In this document: in pieces, positions 52,276-60,459 of the stretch | How the letters are laid out: each line of letters starts with the position of its first letter | Position numbering within the stretch: position 1 is the stretch's first letter | Assembly: GCA_004297625.1 (NCBI GenBank) | Contig: SCTY01000040.1 | Location: 80,955-144,954, forward strand | DNA: 64,000 nt | Direction: 5' to 3' | From: Betaproteobacteria bacterium | GTDB lineage: Bacteria; Pseudomonadota; Gammaproteobacteria; Burkholderiales; SG8-39 | Position numbers and translations under genes: made by a program | Notes under the pieces: generated by a model | The model's input: the letters and a program-made list of their open reading frames with translations, nothing else | Told to the model about the DNA's origin: nothing | Databases searched by the model: none

Positions 52276-52365
52276 CGGATAACGAAGTCCGACGGCCGAT
52301 CGTTGACCGCCATATTCCCACGTCCTAGAGTCGTTGCAGTCCACGCCGGATCGTCGGGAGGCGCA

Positions 52366-52587
52366 ATGGAATACGTGAAAGTCAAGTTTCCTACGCGGCG
52401 CCGCGTCTATATCGACGAAGAGGAAAACGGCTACACCAACGAAGTCCTGCGCATCGATGCCGGCACGCACGACTTCGAGCTCGGCAATCTGGCGAACTAC
52501 CGGCCGGCGTCGCGCACGGTGACGGTGAAGGACACCACCGTGCTCGAGCCGCTGGAGATCGCGTTCTACCGCAAGGAAGACGAATGA
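52366..52587 (+). CDS. Small hypothetical protein (PEGA-like)
   Basis: A 73-residue acidic beta-rich protein: MEYVKVKFPTRRRVYIDEEE, LRIDAGTHDFELGNLANYRP, TVTVKDTTVLEPLEIAFYR. The pattern of a ligand-free beta sandwich with a G-T-H-x-F turn is reminiscent of PEGA-like surface modules. A ribosome site CGGGAGG precedes ATG 52366. Its stop overlaps the following lipoprotein gene as ATGA, so both are made together. Confidence 0.7.
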   Translation: MEYVKVKFPTRRRVYIDEEENGYTNEVLRIDAGTHDFELGNLANYRPASRTVTVKDTTVLEPLEIAFYRKEDE

Positions 52588-54038
52588 CCCGGGCGCGCCT
52601 CGCGGCGCGCCTCGCGCTCGCCGGCTGGGCGCTGCTCGCCGCGGCCTGCGCCTCGCTCCCGCCCGAGAACCCGCCGCTCGCCAGCTACGCGCCCGAGTCG
52701 GGCTACCGCTTCGAGCGTCTGGAGCGGGGAGACAACAGCGACGAGCTGTTCGTGATCGTCACGTTCTCCGGCGGCGGTACCCGCGCCGCCGCGCTCGCCT
52801 ACGGCGTGCTCGAGGCGCTGCGCGACACGACGATCGAGTGGCAGGGCCGCAGGCGCGCGCTGCTCGACGAAGTGGACGTAATCTCGTCGATCTCCGGCGG
52901 CAGCTTTCCCGCCGCGTACTACGCGCTGCGCGGGCGGCGGATCTTCGACGAGTTCCCGGACCGCTTCCTCTACCGGCCGATCCAGACGAGCCTCGTCAGG
53001 CTCGCGCTCTGGCCGGGCAACTGGCTGAAGCTCGCCGCCCCGTCCTACGGGCGCAGCGACCTCGCCGCGGAGTTCTACGACCGCGAAGTGTTCGGCGGCG
53101 CGACTTACGCCGACGTGATCGCGCGCAACCGGCGTCCGTTCGTCGTTCTCAACGCCACCGACATGACGACCGGCACGCAGTTTCCGTTCATCCAGGACCA
53201 GTTCGATCTGATGTGCTCGGACCTCGCGGGCGTATCGCTCGCGCGCGCCGCGGCATCGTCCTCGGCGTTCCCGGGAGGGCTGACCGCGCTCACCTTCCGC
53301 AACTACGCCGGCAGCTGCCAGTACCGCCAGCCGGCCTGGGTAGCGCTCGCCGCCGCCGACCACGCCGCGCGCGTCAATCCGCGGCGCAGCGCGCGCGCCG
53401 AGAACCGCCTATCGCTCGCCGCCGATGGCCCGGCGCGGCCCTACATCCATCTCACCGACGGCGGCGTGGCGGACAACATAGGCCTGCGCGGGCCGCTCGA
53501 GGCGATCGCCTCGACAAACCACCCGTGGAGCGTGCTTCGGCTCATGAACCGGCAGCGCGTGAGCAGGCTGGTCGTGATCGTGGTGAACGCCGCCACGAAT
53601 CCGGCGACCGGCCGCGACCGCAGCGCGGCGGTGCCGGGGCTCATCGACACGCTGAGCACCGCGGCCACGGTGCCGCTCGACAACTACTCGTTCGACACCG
53701 TCGAGCTGCTGCGCAGCACCGTGAGCGAGTTCGATACCGGCGCCCGCCTGGTGGAGGGATGCAACCGGCTCTCGGCCGGCAAAGGCGCGCAATGCGCGCT
53801 CGAGCTTCCGGTGCCGCACAAGGTCGAGCTCTATCCCGTCCAGGTGGCGTTCGAGTACATCGGCTCGCGCGAGGAGCGCGCCTGGTTCAAGAACCTTCCG
53901 ACCAGCTTCGAGCTTCCCCGGGAGACGATCGACAAGCTGCGCGCGCTCGGGCGCCGGCTCCTCGCAGAGGACCCTCAGTTCCAGAACCTGCTGAAAGCGC
54001 TGAACGGCTGCCTCGCCGGCGGCGCCACGACCTGCTGA
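52584..54038 (+). CDS. Patatin-like phospholipase lipoprotein
   Basis: A 484-residue patatin. A lipoprotein signal ends in the lipobox AAACA, placing the lipid on the Cys near residue 22. Catalytic parts are TFSGGGTRAAALAYGVLEAL (oxyanion loop), DVISSISGGSFPAAYYAL (Ser in SISGG) and HLTDGGVADNIGLRGP (Asp of the dyad). A long C-terminal part follows. It should hydrolyse lipids at the envelope. It is co-translated with the small protein upstream. Confidence 0.9.
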   Translation: MTRARLAARLALAGWALLAAACASLPPENPPLASYAPESGYRFERLERGDNSDELFVIVTFSGGGTRAAALAYGVLEALRDTTIEWQGRRRALLDEVDVISSISGGSFPAAYYALRGRRIFDEFPDRFLYRPIQTSLVRLALWPGNWLKLAAPSYGRSDLAAEFYDREVFGGATYADVIARNRRPFVVLNATDMTTGTQFPFIQDQFDLMCSDLAGVSLARAAASSSAFPGGLTALTFRNYAGSCQYRQPAWVALAAADHAARVNPRRSARAENRLSLAADGPARPYIHLTDGGVADNIGLRGPLEAIASTNHPWSVLRLMNRQRVSRLVVIVVNAATNPATGRDRSAAVPGLIDTLSTAATVPLDNYSFDTVELLRSTVSEFDTGARLVEGCNRLSAGKGAQCALELPVPHKVELYPVQVAFEYIGSREERAWFKNLPTSFELPRETIDKLRALGRRLLAEDPQFQNLLKALNGCLAGGATTC

Positions 54039-54048
54039 GTGTCACGAA

Positions 54049-54168
54049 GTGCGCAACCTTGGCGAATACGAGGGAGATCTGAATATCGACGAGCGCCTCG
54101 TCACGGACCTGATCGAGGCGTGCAAGGCAGTTGCCGCCGCACTCGATGAGCTCGCTCCGCCGGCATAA
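54049..54168 (+). pseudogene. HEPN-domain protein, C-terminal remnant
   Basis: A 39-codon stub (RNLGEYEGDLNIDERLVTDL, then IEACKAVAAALDEL) that looks like the end of a HEPN-domain protein of the kind paired with MNT nucleotidyltransferases. The N-terminal helices and the catalytic R-x4-6-H motif are absent. A 30-codon frame at 54174-54266 (KVYAQAWAPLLKQGEDALVE) follows and may be the broken tail of a neighbour gene. Together they fill the space between the lipoprotein gene and the Bam-like operon. Confidence 0.55.
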
Positions 54169-54266
54169 CCGCCGTGAATTTGCGCGCTCGCCGCAAGGTC
54201 TACGCCCAGGCGTGGGCGCCGCTTCTCAAGCAGGGCGAGGACGCGCTGGTCGAGGCGAAGAAATAG

Positions 54267-54824
54267 TCAGGACTTCGCGCCCTTGGACATCTGGGCGAGG
54301 GTCTTCATCACCGCCTGCATGCCGTATTTCTTGACGAGCGATTCGATTCCCTCTTCCATTTCGCCGCGCGTGGGCTGCCGTTTCGCGTCTCTTTCGACCT
54401 CGCGCTCGACGTAGGTGAGCGCGTCGGTGCCGCACACCTGCACGCACATCGGCTCCTCGAGCGGCGGCACGCACTCGCACATGTCGCACTTGAGCGGCAG
54501 GCCGGAGTCGGGCTCGACGAAGTAGTCGCGCGAAGGGCACGAGGCGCCGCAGAAGCTGCACTCGCTGTATTGCTTGCCGGCGATGGTGTAGATGTGGCGG
54601 CCGTTGCATTCCGAGGGGGTGTAGTCGCCGGCGCGGATCGGCACGTACTCGTCGTTCAGCTCGTCGGAGACCACCCGGATGCGCGCCTTCGAGGGATTCA
54701 CGCTGCTGTAGCGCGGGATGGCGTGAAATGCCGAGCACGCCATCTCGCAGGCGCGGCAGCCGGTGCACTTGTCGATGTCGACCCGGATCTCTTTAACAAT
54801 TTTCGCGGAAAGGGAGGCGTTCAC
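54267..54824 (-). CDS. bamC: BamC-like ferredoxin subunit of a tungsten AOR-family complex
   Basis: A 185-residue iron-sulfur protein. Cys groups include CTGCRACEMAC (residues 20-30), SECNGRH, CSFCGASCP, LKCDMC and PMCVQVC, enough for three to four [4Fe-4S] clusters in a HycB/DmsB-like fold. It would pass electrons to the AOR-family subunit. Its ATG overlaps the bamB stop by 4 bases (ATGA), which links the two in translation as for the (BC)2 core of class II benzoyl-CoA reductase. It is the last gene of the operon. The name follows closest family resemblance, not proven activity. Confidence 0.85.
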   Translation of the reverse strand: MNASLSAKIVKEIRVDIDKCTGCRACEMACSAFHAIPRYSSVNPSKARIRVVSDELNDEYVPIRAGDYTPSECNGRHIYTIAGKQYSECSFCGASCPSRDYFVEPDSGLPLKCDMCECVPPLEEPMCVQVCGTDALTYVEREVERDAKRQPTRGEMEEGIESLVKKYGMQAVMKTLAQMSKGAKS

Positions 54825-56749
54825 GCGGACACCTTTTCCTCAACCTTCAAGATCTCCCGCTTCTCGAGGTCGTCGGCGACATAGCCGAGGTCGAGGCTCT
54901 CGAGCTTCTCGCGGGTCGGGATGCCGTCCATGTTCCATCCCTTGAAGGCGTAGTACTTGCTGAGCAGCCCCTGCTCGTATTCCTCGTTCCTGATCGCCCA
55001 GTGGTCCTCGGGCGGGCGCTCGCTCTTGCGCCGCAGGCCTCTGCGCACGTTGATCGCGCGCACCAGGTTGCGGATGCGCTGCGCGGTCTTCCAGAGCTTG
55101 TCCTTGCTCATCTCGAAGCCGGTCGCCGCCGAGAGGATCTGCGGAAGATTGTTCATGTGGTAGGCGATGTCGCCGCCGAACTGGCCGCGGAACGAGGACA
55201 CGAACCCGCAGATGCCGGTCGAGTCGTCGATGTAGTGCATCGCCTCGTTCCACTCGACGATGTCGCAGGTCGCCTGGACCGGCATGTCGTTCCTCTTCTC
55301 CCATTCCAGGAAGTACTTCTTGAATTTCTCGTCGGGCACCGCCGCCCACTTGTTGACGAACTCCTGCCGCTCGCCGGGCGTCGGCAGCGGATCCTGCGGG
55401 AAGGAGCCCTCGATCTGCGTGATGCTCATCTTCTCGCCGGTGGCGATCATGAGGAAGAACGCGGGGTTGAGCTTGCCGAGCTTGATCGGCAGCTGCTCGA
55501 ATTTCTTGACGGTGTTGTGGTCGTACTTCTCGGCGCCGTTGCCGATGCGCTGCGCCGCGCGCGACACGCCGTCGGCGAGGATGTCGCCGATGCCTTCGCG
55601 GCGCACGATCTTGTCGAGCAGGTGGAAGAAGCGTCCTTTGGTATCGGCCGGCATTCCCGGGAAGTCGCTCTCGTGCAGGATGCCGGCTTCGAGGAGCTCG
55701 AGCGCGAAGGCGATCACCTGCGGCGTGGCGTAGGAGTCCACGCCGTATTCCTGCGCGACGCCGAGGATCTCGTAAGTGAAGTCGAGCTCCAGGAACGCCG
55801 CCATGTGGTAGGTGTCCTTGCCGAAGCACTTGTAGCCGAAGCGCTTGCGCCCCGGCCAGTTGATCACGTTGCGGCATTTTTTCGGGCAGTTGTAGCAGCC
55901 GGTCTGCCGGTCCATGTGGTCGTATTTCCAGCGCGTCCAGCGCTCCTGCAGCTCCTTGCTCCAGAAGTTCTTGCGGCGCACGCGCGCGTTGCCCCACGAG
56001 AAATGGTTGTGGTGGAAGCTGTCGTCCTCGTCGACCGCCATCCAGTCGCCGCAGCCCGAGCTCTCGGCGATCTTGCGGTTCATCTTCAGGGCGATATCGA
56101 AGAGCTCGGCGGGCCGCGCGAGGTTCACGTCCTTGGTGCCGCGCACCGCGATGGCCTTCAGCCGCTTGTCGCCCATGACGACGCCGACGCCGCGCGCGGC
56201 GCTCGCGTGGTTGTGGTCGATCGAGGCCATGTAGACCCGGTTTTCGCCGGCAAGCCCGATCGCGGCCACCTGGACCTTCTGGTCCTTCAATTCCTTCTTC
56301 AGCACGTCGCCGGTTTCCGCGGTGCCCATGCCGCGCAGATGCGTCGCGTCGCGGATCTCGACCTTGTCGTTGTCGATGTAGAGGTAGACGAGGTCGGGCG
56401 CCTTGCCGCGCAGGATGATCTTGTCGTAGCCGGCGTGCTTCAGCTCCGGGCCGAAAAACCCGCCGAACAGCGAATGCGACATCAGGTTGGTCTGCGGCGA
56501 GAAGCAGTTCACGCAGGTGCGGTTCGCCGAAGGAACCGGCGTGCCGTGCAGAATGCCGGTGCTGAAGATGAGCAGGTTGTCGGGCGAGAAAGGATCGGTA
56601 TCGGGCGGCACGCGGTCCCACAAGAGCTTCGCCGCGGCGCCCTGGCCGCCGAGGTACATTTCGCTCGTCTTCGCATCGTTCGCGACCTTCTCGATGCTGC
56701 CGCGGGTGAGGTCGATCTCCAGGTCAAAGCCGGTGTCTGCGTATCTCAT
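54821..56749 (-). CDS. bamB: BamB-like tungsten-dependent acyl-CoA reductase / AOR-family subunit
   Basis: A 642-residue AOR-family protein, the active-site subunit. The N-terminus (MRYADTGFDLEIDLTRGSIE) and the overall length match BamB. The [4Fe-4S] ligands are C285, C288 and C292 (CYNCPKKC) plus C514 in DDSTGIC, mirroring P. furiosus AOR (288, 291, 295, 494). C308, 23 residues after C285, is my candidate for the Cys that binds tungsten in Geobacter BamB. The stretch FHHNHFSWGN (245-254) offers His residues for proton transfer. Start ATG 56749 overlaps the bamI stop by 4 bases. Related AORs oxidise aldehydes, so benzoyl-CoA as substrate is inferred from the whole operon. Confidence 0.88.
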   Translation of the reverse strand: MRYADTGFDLEIDLTRGSIEKVANDAKTSEMYLGGQGAAAKLLWDRVPPDTDPFSPDNLLIFSTGILHGTPVPSANRTCVNCFSPQTNLMSHSLFGGFFGPELKHAGYDKIILRGKAPDLVYLYIDNDKVEIRDATHLRGMGTAETGDVLKKELKDQKVQVAAIGLAGENRVYMASIDHNHASAARGVGVVMGDKRLKAIAVRGTKDVNLARPAELFDIALKMNRKIAESSGCGDWMAVDEDDSFHHNHFSWGNARVRRKNFWSKELQERWTRWKYDHMDRQTGCYNCPKKCRNVINWPGRKRFGYKCFGKDTYHMAAFLELDFTYEILGVAQEYGVDSYATPQVIAFALELLEAGILHESDFPGMPADTKGRFFHLLDKIVRREGIGDILADGVSRAAQRIGNGAEKYDHNTVKKFEQLPIKLGKLNPAFFLMIATGEKMSITQIEGSFPQDPLPTPGERQEFVNKWAAVPDEKFKKYFLEWEKRNDMPVQATCDIVEWNEAMHYIDDSTGICGFVSSFRGQFGGDIAYHMNNLPQILSAATGFEMSKDKLWKTAQRIRNLVRAINVRRGLRRKSERPPEDHWAIRNEEYEQGLLSKYYAFKGWNMDGIPTREKLESLDLGYVADDLEKREILKVEEKVSA

Positions 56750-57327
56750 AGCGTAAAGGACCTCATCAAGACGTAGGCGGCCTGCAGCGCTGAAGTGGGG
56801 CACAGCGGGAAGCATTCCTTGCAGGTCCAGCATTCCTTGGCGGCGATTTCCGGGATGAAGCTGATCTCGCGGTGCGGCCCGCGGTCGACGAAGCCGATGG
56901 CGTTCTTTTTCTTGATCTCGTCGCAGTAGCGCACGCACAGGCCGCACAGGATGCAGAACGACGCTTCCCTCGGAAAACGGTCCTTGTCCGCGCGGTATTC
57001 GCGCGCGAGCTGCTGCAAGACGTCGGACTCCGGCGCATGCGCGAGGAGCTCTTCGGTCAGCATCTTGCGGATGCGGTCCAGTTGATTCGATTTCGTTTTG
57101 ACGACCAAACCCTGCTGCACCGGGTGCGTGCATGCGGCGACCAGGCTGGTTCGGCCGCCGGCCTCGGCCTCCACCGTGCAAAGGCGGCAGCCGCCGAAAG
57201 GCTCGAGCTTCTCGTGGTGGCAGACCGTCGGAATCGGGATGCCGGCCCTCCGGGCCGCGTCGAGGATCGTCATGTCCTCGCTCGCCGCGACCTCTTTGCC
57301 GTCGATACTCAGGGAGACCTGGCTCAT
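56746..57327 (-). CDS. bamI: BamI-like NuoG N-terminus-type iron-sulfur protein
   Basis: A 193-residue protein with a plant-type [2Fe-2S] site (C36, C47, C50, C66, in PTVCHHEKLEPFGGCRLC), then two [4Fe-4S] sets: C125, C128, C131, C135 and C166, C169, C172, C176. The layout equals the N-terminal electron-wire part of NuoG or HydA without the catalytic domain. It should link the NuoF-like subunit to the rest of the complex. Its end overlaps bamB as ATGA. The gap to the upstream bamH gene is unusually large and holds a palindromic repeat pair. Confidence 0.88.
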   Translation of the reverse strand: MSQVSLSIDGKEVAASEDMTILDAARRAGIPIPTVCHHEKLEPFGGCRLCTVEAEAGGRTSLVAACTHPVQQGLVVKTKSNQLDRIRKMLTEELLAHAPESDVLQQLAREYRADKDRFPREASFCILCGLCVRYCDEIKKKNAIGFVDRGPHREISFIPEIAAKECWTCKECFPLCPTSALQAAYVLMRSFTL

Positions 57328-57343
57328 CGCGCGGCCTCCGCCG

Positions 57344-57447
57344 CCCCCCTGACAAGGGGGGAGCGAGTGAAACGAGCGGGGGGTTGGTGTTCGCGTAAAA
57401 CAAAACCCCCCGTTCGCCTCCGGCTCACGCCCCCCTTATCAGGGGGG
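57344..57447. repeat. REP-like pair of inverted palindromic units between bamH and bamI
   Basis: Two related units of 42 and 44 bp face each other. Unit 1 (57344-57385) begins CCCCCCTGACAAGGGGGG and ends CGGGGGGTT. Unit 2 (57404-57447), read on the opposite strand, begins CCCCCCTGATAAGGGGGG and ends CGGGGGGTT. Each unit also contains its own hairpin. The whole sits in the only sizeable gap (136 bp) of the otherwise overlapping operon. It resembles a REP/BIME-type mobile palindrome, and could also pause or end transcription. Confidence 0.8.
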
Positions 57448-57463
57448 CATCTAAGAAGAAGCG

Positions 57464-59317
57464 TCATGCCGGCACCGGCTCCCCGGAAAATCTCCTGACC
57501 GCGTCGTACTTCGGCGGGCACACCTCGAAGCAGGTGCCGCACTTGTTGCACTTCGCCTGGTCGATGACGTGCACTTGCTTCTTCGTCCCCGAGATCGCCT
57601 CCGAGGCGCAGTTCTTGAGGCAAAGCAGGCAGCCGGTGCACGTTTCGGGATCGATGGTGTACGCGGTCAGCGCCTTGCAGAAATACGCCGGGCAGCGCTG
57701 GTCGCGGATATGGCTCTCGTATTCGTCGCGGAAGTAGCGCAGGGTGCTCAGCACCGGATTGGGCGCGCTTCTGCCCAGCGCACAGAGCGAGGCGCTGCGG
57801 GTAGTGAAGGCGAGCTCCTCGAGAAGCTCGATGTCGCCATCTTTGCCGTTGCCTTCGGTGATGTTATTGAGGATGCGGTGCATCTGCTTCACGCCCTCGC
57901 GGCACGCCGTGCACTTGCCGCACGACTCGTCGGCGAGGAAATTCAGGAAGTAGCGCGCGACGTCCACCATGCAGGTATCTTCGTCCATCACGATCATGCC
58001 GCCCGAGCCCATGATCGCGCCCGCCTTGACGAGCTCGTCGAAGTCCACCGGGATGTCGAGGTGCGCTTCGGGGATGCAGCCGCCCGCCGGGTCGCCGGTC
58101 TGCACCGCCTTGAACTTCTTGCCCTTGGGAATGCCGTCGCCGATCTTGTAGACGATGTCCCTGAGCGTCACGCCCATCGGTACTTCCACGAGCCCCGTGT
58201 TCCTGATCTTGCCGACGAGCGAAAAAATCTTCGTGCCCTTGCTTCCCTGGGTGCCGAACCGGCTGAACCAGCCGGCGCCCTTGTTGACGATGAGCGGCAC
58301 GTTGGCCCAGGTCTCGACGTTGTTGATGTTCGTCGGCTTGCCCCACAGGCCGCGGATGGCGGGGTAGGGCGGCCGGGGCCGCGGCTCGCCGGGCTTGCCC
58401 TCGAGCGAAAGCAGCAGCGCCGTTTCCTCGCCGCACACGAAGGCGCCCGCGCCGCGGTGCACTCTTACGTCGAAATCGAAGCCCGAGCCGAGGATGTTGG
58501 TGCCGAGCAGGCCGTACTCCCTCGCCTGCGTGATGGCGATGCCGATGTTTTCGAGGGCGAGCGGATATTCCTGGCGCACGTAGACGTAGCCCTCGTGCGC
58601 GCCGATGGCATAGGCGCCGACGATCAGCCCTTCGAGGATCGAGTGCGGATTTCCCTCGAGCACCGCGCGGTCCATGAAAGCCCCGGGGTCGCCCTCGTCG
58701 GCATTGACGATCACGTACTTCGGCGACCCCGGGGCGTTACGCGCGGCTTCCCACTTGATGCCGGTCGGAAAGCCGGCGCCTCCCCTTCCTCGGAGCTGCG
58801 ATTTCTTCACTTCCTCGACGACCTGCTCGGGCGTCATCTGGGAGAGCGCCTTCGCCAGCGCCGCATAGCCCCCGAGCGCGAGATAGTCGTCGATCGACTT
58901 CGGATCGATCTTGCGGTTGTTGCCGATGACGTTCCGCTCCTGGTAGCGGTAGAACGGAATGTCGGATTCGCGAACGGCTTCTTTTGAATAAAGCAGGCGT
59001 TCAACGACTTTTTTCTGTTTGATCGTCCTGGAGACGATCTCGCTGACGTCCCTCGGCTGCACCTGCAGGTAGCACGTCTCCTCGGGCTCGATGACGACCA
59101 CCGGCCCGCGCTCGCAGAAGCCGGGGCAGCCGGTGCCTTTCACGTGCACCTCGAGCCCTTGCTTCTGCAGTTCGCTATTGAAAGAAGAGATGACTTTCGC
59201 GGCCCCGGTGGCGAGGCAGCCGGCGCCCGCGCAGATGGAGACGCGCGGCGCGTTCGGATCCCGGCCGGAGAGGATTTCCTGCCGCAGGCGCTCGAGCTCG
59301 GCGGGCGACTTAACCAT
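57464..59317 (-). CDS. bamH: BamH-like NuoF-type NADH-oxidising flavoprotein
   Basis: A 617-residue protein with three parts. An N-terminal thioredoxin-like [2Fe-2S] domain (C29, C34, C64, C68) comes first. The NuoF core follows with FMN loop GRGGAGFPTG (177-186), NADH-site NADEGDPG and [4Fe-4S] cysteines C466, C469, C472, C512. A C-terminal two-cluster ferredoxin (C560, C563, C566, C570; C590, C593, C596, C600) ends it. The same layout occurs in BamH, HydB and HndC of bifurcating complexes. It would pass electrons between NAD(H) and the iron-sulfur chain. It overlaps bamG by 8 bases. Confidence 0.92.
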   Translation of the reverse strand: MVKSPAELERLRQEILSGRDPNAPRVSICAGAGCLATGAAKVISSFNSELQKQGLEVHVKGTGCPGFCERGPVVVIEPEETCYLQVQPRDVSEIVSRTIKQKKVVERLLYSKEAVRESDIPFYRYQERNVIGNNRKIDPKSIDDYLALGGYAALAKALSQMTPEQVVEEVKKSQLRGRGGAGFPTGIKWEAARNAPGSPKYVIVNADEGDPGAFMDRAVLEGNPHSILEGLIVGAYAIGAHEGYVYVRQEYPLALENIGIAITQAREYGLLGTNILGSGFDFDVRVHRGAGAFVCGEETALLLSLEGKPGEPRPRPPYPAIRGLWGKPTNINNVETWANVPLIVNKGAGWFSRFGTQGSKGTKIFSLVGKIRNTGLVEVPMGVTLRDIVYKIGDGIPKGKKFKAVQTGDPAGGCIPEAHLDIPVDFDELVKAGAIMGSGGMIVMDEDTCMVDVARYFLNFLADESCGKCTACREGVKQMHRILNNITEGNGKDGDIELLEELAFTTRSASLCALGRSAPNPVLSTLRYFRDEYESHIRDQRCPAYFCKALTAYTIDPETCTGCLLCLKNCASEAISGTKKQVHVIDQAKCNKCGTCFEVCPPKYDAVRRFSGEPVPA

Positions 59318-59735
59318 ATTTCTTCAGGAGCTCGGCGGCCTTGGAGGGCGCGAGCTTGCCGAGCTGTTCCTTGTCGATTTCCATCACCGGCCCGAGCGCG
59401 CAGCAGCCCAGGCAGTTCACCGTGTCCAGGCTGAACTTCATCTCGCGGTCGGTCTCGCCGGGGCGGATGCCGGTCACCTTCTCCACCACGTCCAGCACGC
59501 GCGGCGCGCCGCGCACGTGGCACGCCGTGCCCATGCAGATGTTGATTTCGTGGCGCCCCTTGGGAACCAGGCTGAAGGCCTTGTAGAAGGTCGCCACGTG
59601 CTGCACGCGGCTTAGCGGCACGTTCAGCTTCGCGGCGAGCTTCTCCAGCTCTTCCTTCGGCAGCCAGTGCAGCTCCCTCTGGATGTCGAGCAGCATCTGG
59701 ATCAGCTCGCTCGCTTCGAGCTCAGGCGAGGGCAT
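59310..59735 (-). CDS. bamG: BamG-like NuoE-type [2Fe-2S] subunit
   Basis: A 141-residue NuoE-like protein with the thioredoxin-fold [2Fe-2S] cysteines C67 and C72 (ICMGTACHVRG) and C108 and C112 (VNCLGCCALGP). The N-terminal helical part (LPKEELEKLAAKLNVPLSRV) is also standard. It partners NuoF-like BamH, whose gene it overlaps by 8 bases, and itself overlaps bamF by 14 bases. Confidence 0.92.
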   Translation of the reverse strand: MPSPELEASELIQMLLDIQRELHWLPKEELEKLAAKLNVPLSRVQHVATFYKAFSLVPKGRHEINICMGTACHVRGAPRVLDVVEKVTGIRPGETDREMKFSLDTVNCLGCCALGPVMEIDKEQLGKLAPSKAAELLKKYG

Positions 59736-60459
59736 AGCGTTTCTGCTCCACGTCGAATCGGACCAGCCTTTGCCGCGCCGAGCTCTTGAGATGCTTCGCC
59801 ACCTCGGAGGGCGCCATGCCGAGCGTGTCGGCGATTTCGCCGGGGGAAAGCGCCTGTGTTCCGAGCAGCACCATGATCTGGCTGACCGCGAGCTTGTCGG
59901 CGATCAGCTCGTCGACGAGCCGGTTCACCGCCTCGCTCGCGAAGAATTTCTCGTACTCGCCCTTGCTCTCGAAGCGCACGCGCAGCTTTTCGCGCTCCAC
60001 GAGCTTGATGTACGGCAGCAGCTTCCTGATCGCCTCGAGCTTGAGCTTCGATACATTCTGTGGACCCAGCTCTTTCAGCCGGTTGGTGAAATCGCTCACC
60101 ACCTCGGCGAAGCGCAGGCCCTGCGAGGCCGACACCCATTCGAGGCGCAGCCGCTCGGGATTCGCGCCGATGCGCTCCAGCAATTTCTTGCCCAGATGCA
60201 TCATGCTCAGGGCGTCGTAGTTGCCCTCGGTGATGTAGTGGCACTCGCCGAGCCAGCAGCCGCCGACGAACACGCCGTCGTTGCCGTTGGCGAGCGCGCG
60301 CAGCACGAACTCGAGGTCCACGCGCCCCGAGCACATCAAGCGGATCACCTTGATGCCGGGCGGGTACTGGTAGCGCGAAACGCCGGCGAGGTCGGCGCCG
60401 GCATAGCTGCACCAGTTGCACAGGAACCCCAGGATGCGCGGCTTGAATTCAGGCTGCAT
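59722..60459 (-). CDS. bamF: BamF-like MvhD-type subunit with C-terminal helix-turn-helix-like extension
   Basis: A 245-residue protein. Residues about 8-130 form an MvhD domain with cysteines in GFLCNWCSYAGADLAG, IRLMCSGRVD and GCWLGECHY. MvhD hands electrons to HdrA-type subunits. In the first motif the second position is an ordinary TGC cysteine, so no selenocysteine is used here. The C-terminal about 110 residues end in LSPGEIADTLGMAPSEVAKH, an ArsR/MarR-like winged-helix pattern that may be a packing domain or a relic. It overlaps bamE by 11 bases. Confidence 0.87.
   Translation of the reverse strand: MQPEFKPRILGFLCNWCSYAGADLAGVSRYQYPPGIKVIRLMCSGRVDLEFVLRALANGNDGVFVGGCWLGECHYITEGNYDALSMMHLGKKLLERIGANPERLRLEWVSASQGLRFAEVVSDFTNRLKELGPQNVSKLKLEAIRKLLPYIKLVEREKLRVRFESKGEYEKFFASEAVNRLVDELIADKLAVSQIMVLLGTQALSPGEIADTLGMAPSEVAKHLKSSARQRLVRFDVEQKRYALA

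Noticed and set aside
55001..56776. 591-residue plus-strand frame opposite bamB
   Set aside because: Antisense shadow with low-complexity Val/Asp/Arg composition; bamB on the other strand has clear AOR motifs.
54821..57403. 860-residue version of the BamB-like protein
   Set aside because: The extra N-terminal 218 residues are the out-of-frame bamI region and are Arg/Gly-rich; the true start is ATG 56749.
57324..57463. A small gene between bamH and bamI
   Set aside because: The frames there are made of the palindromic repeat and lack a ribosome site; the sequence is a repeat element.
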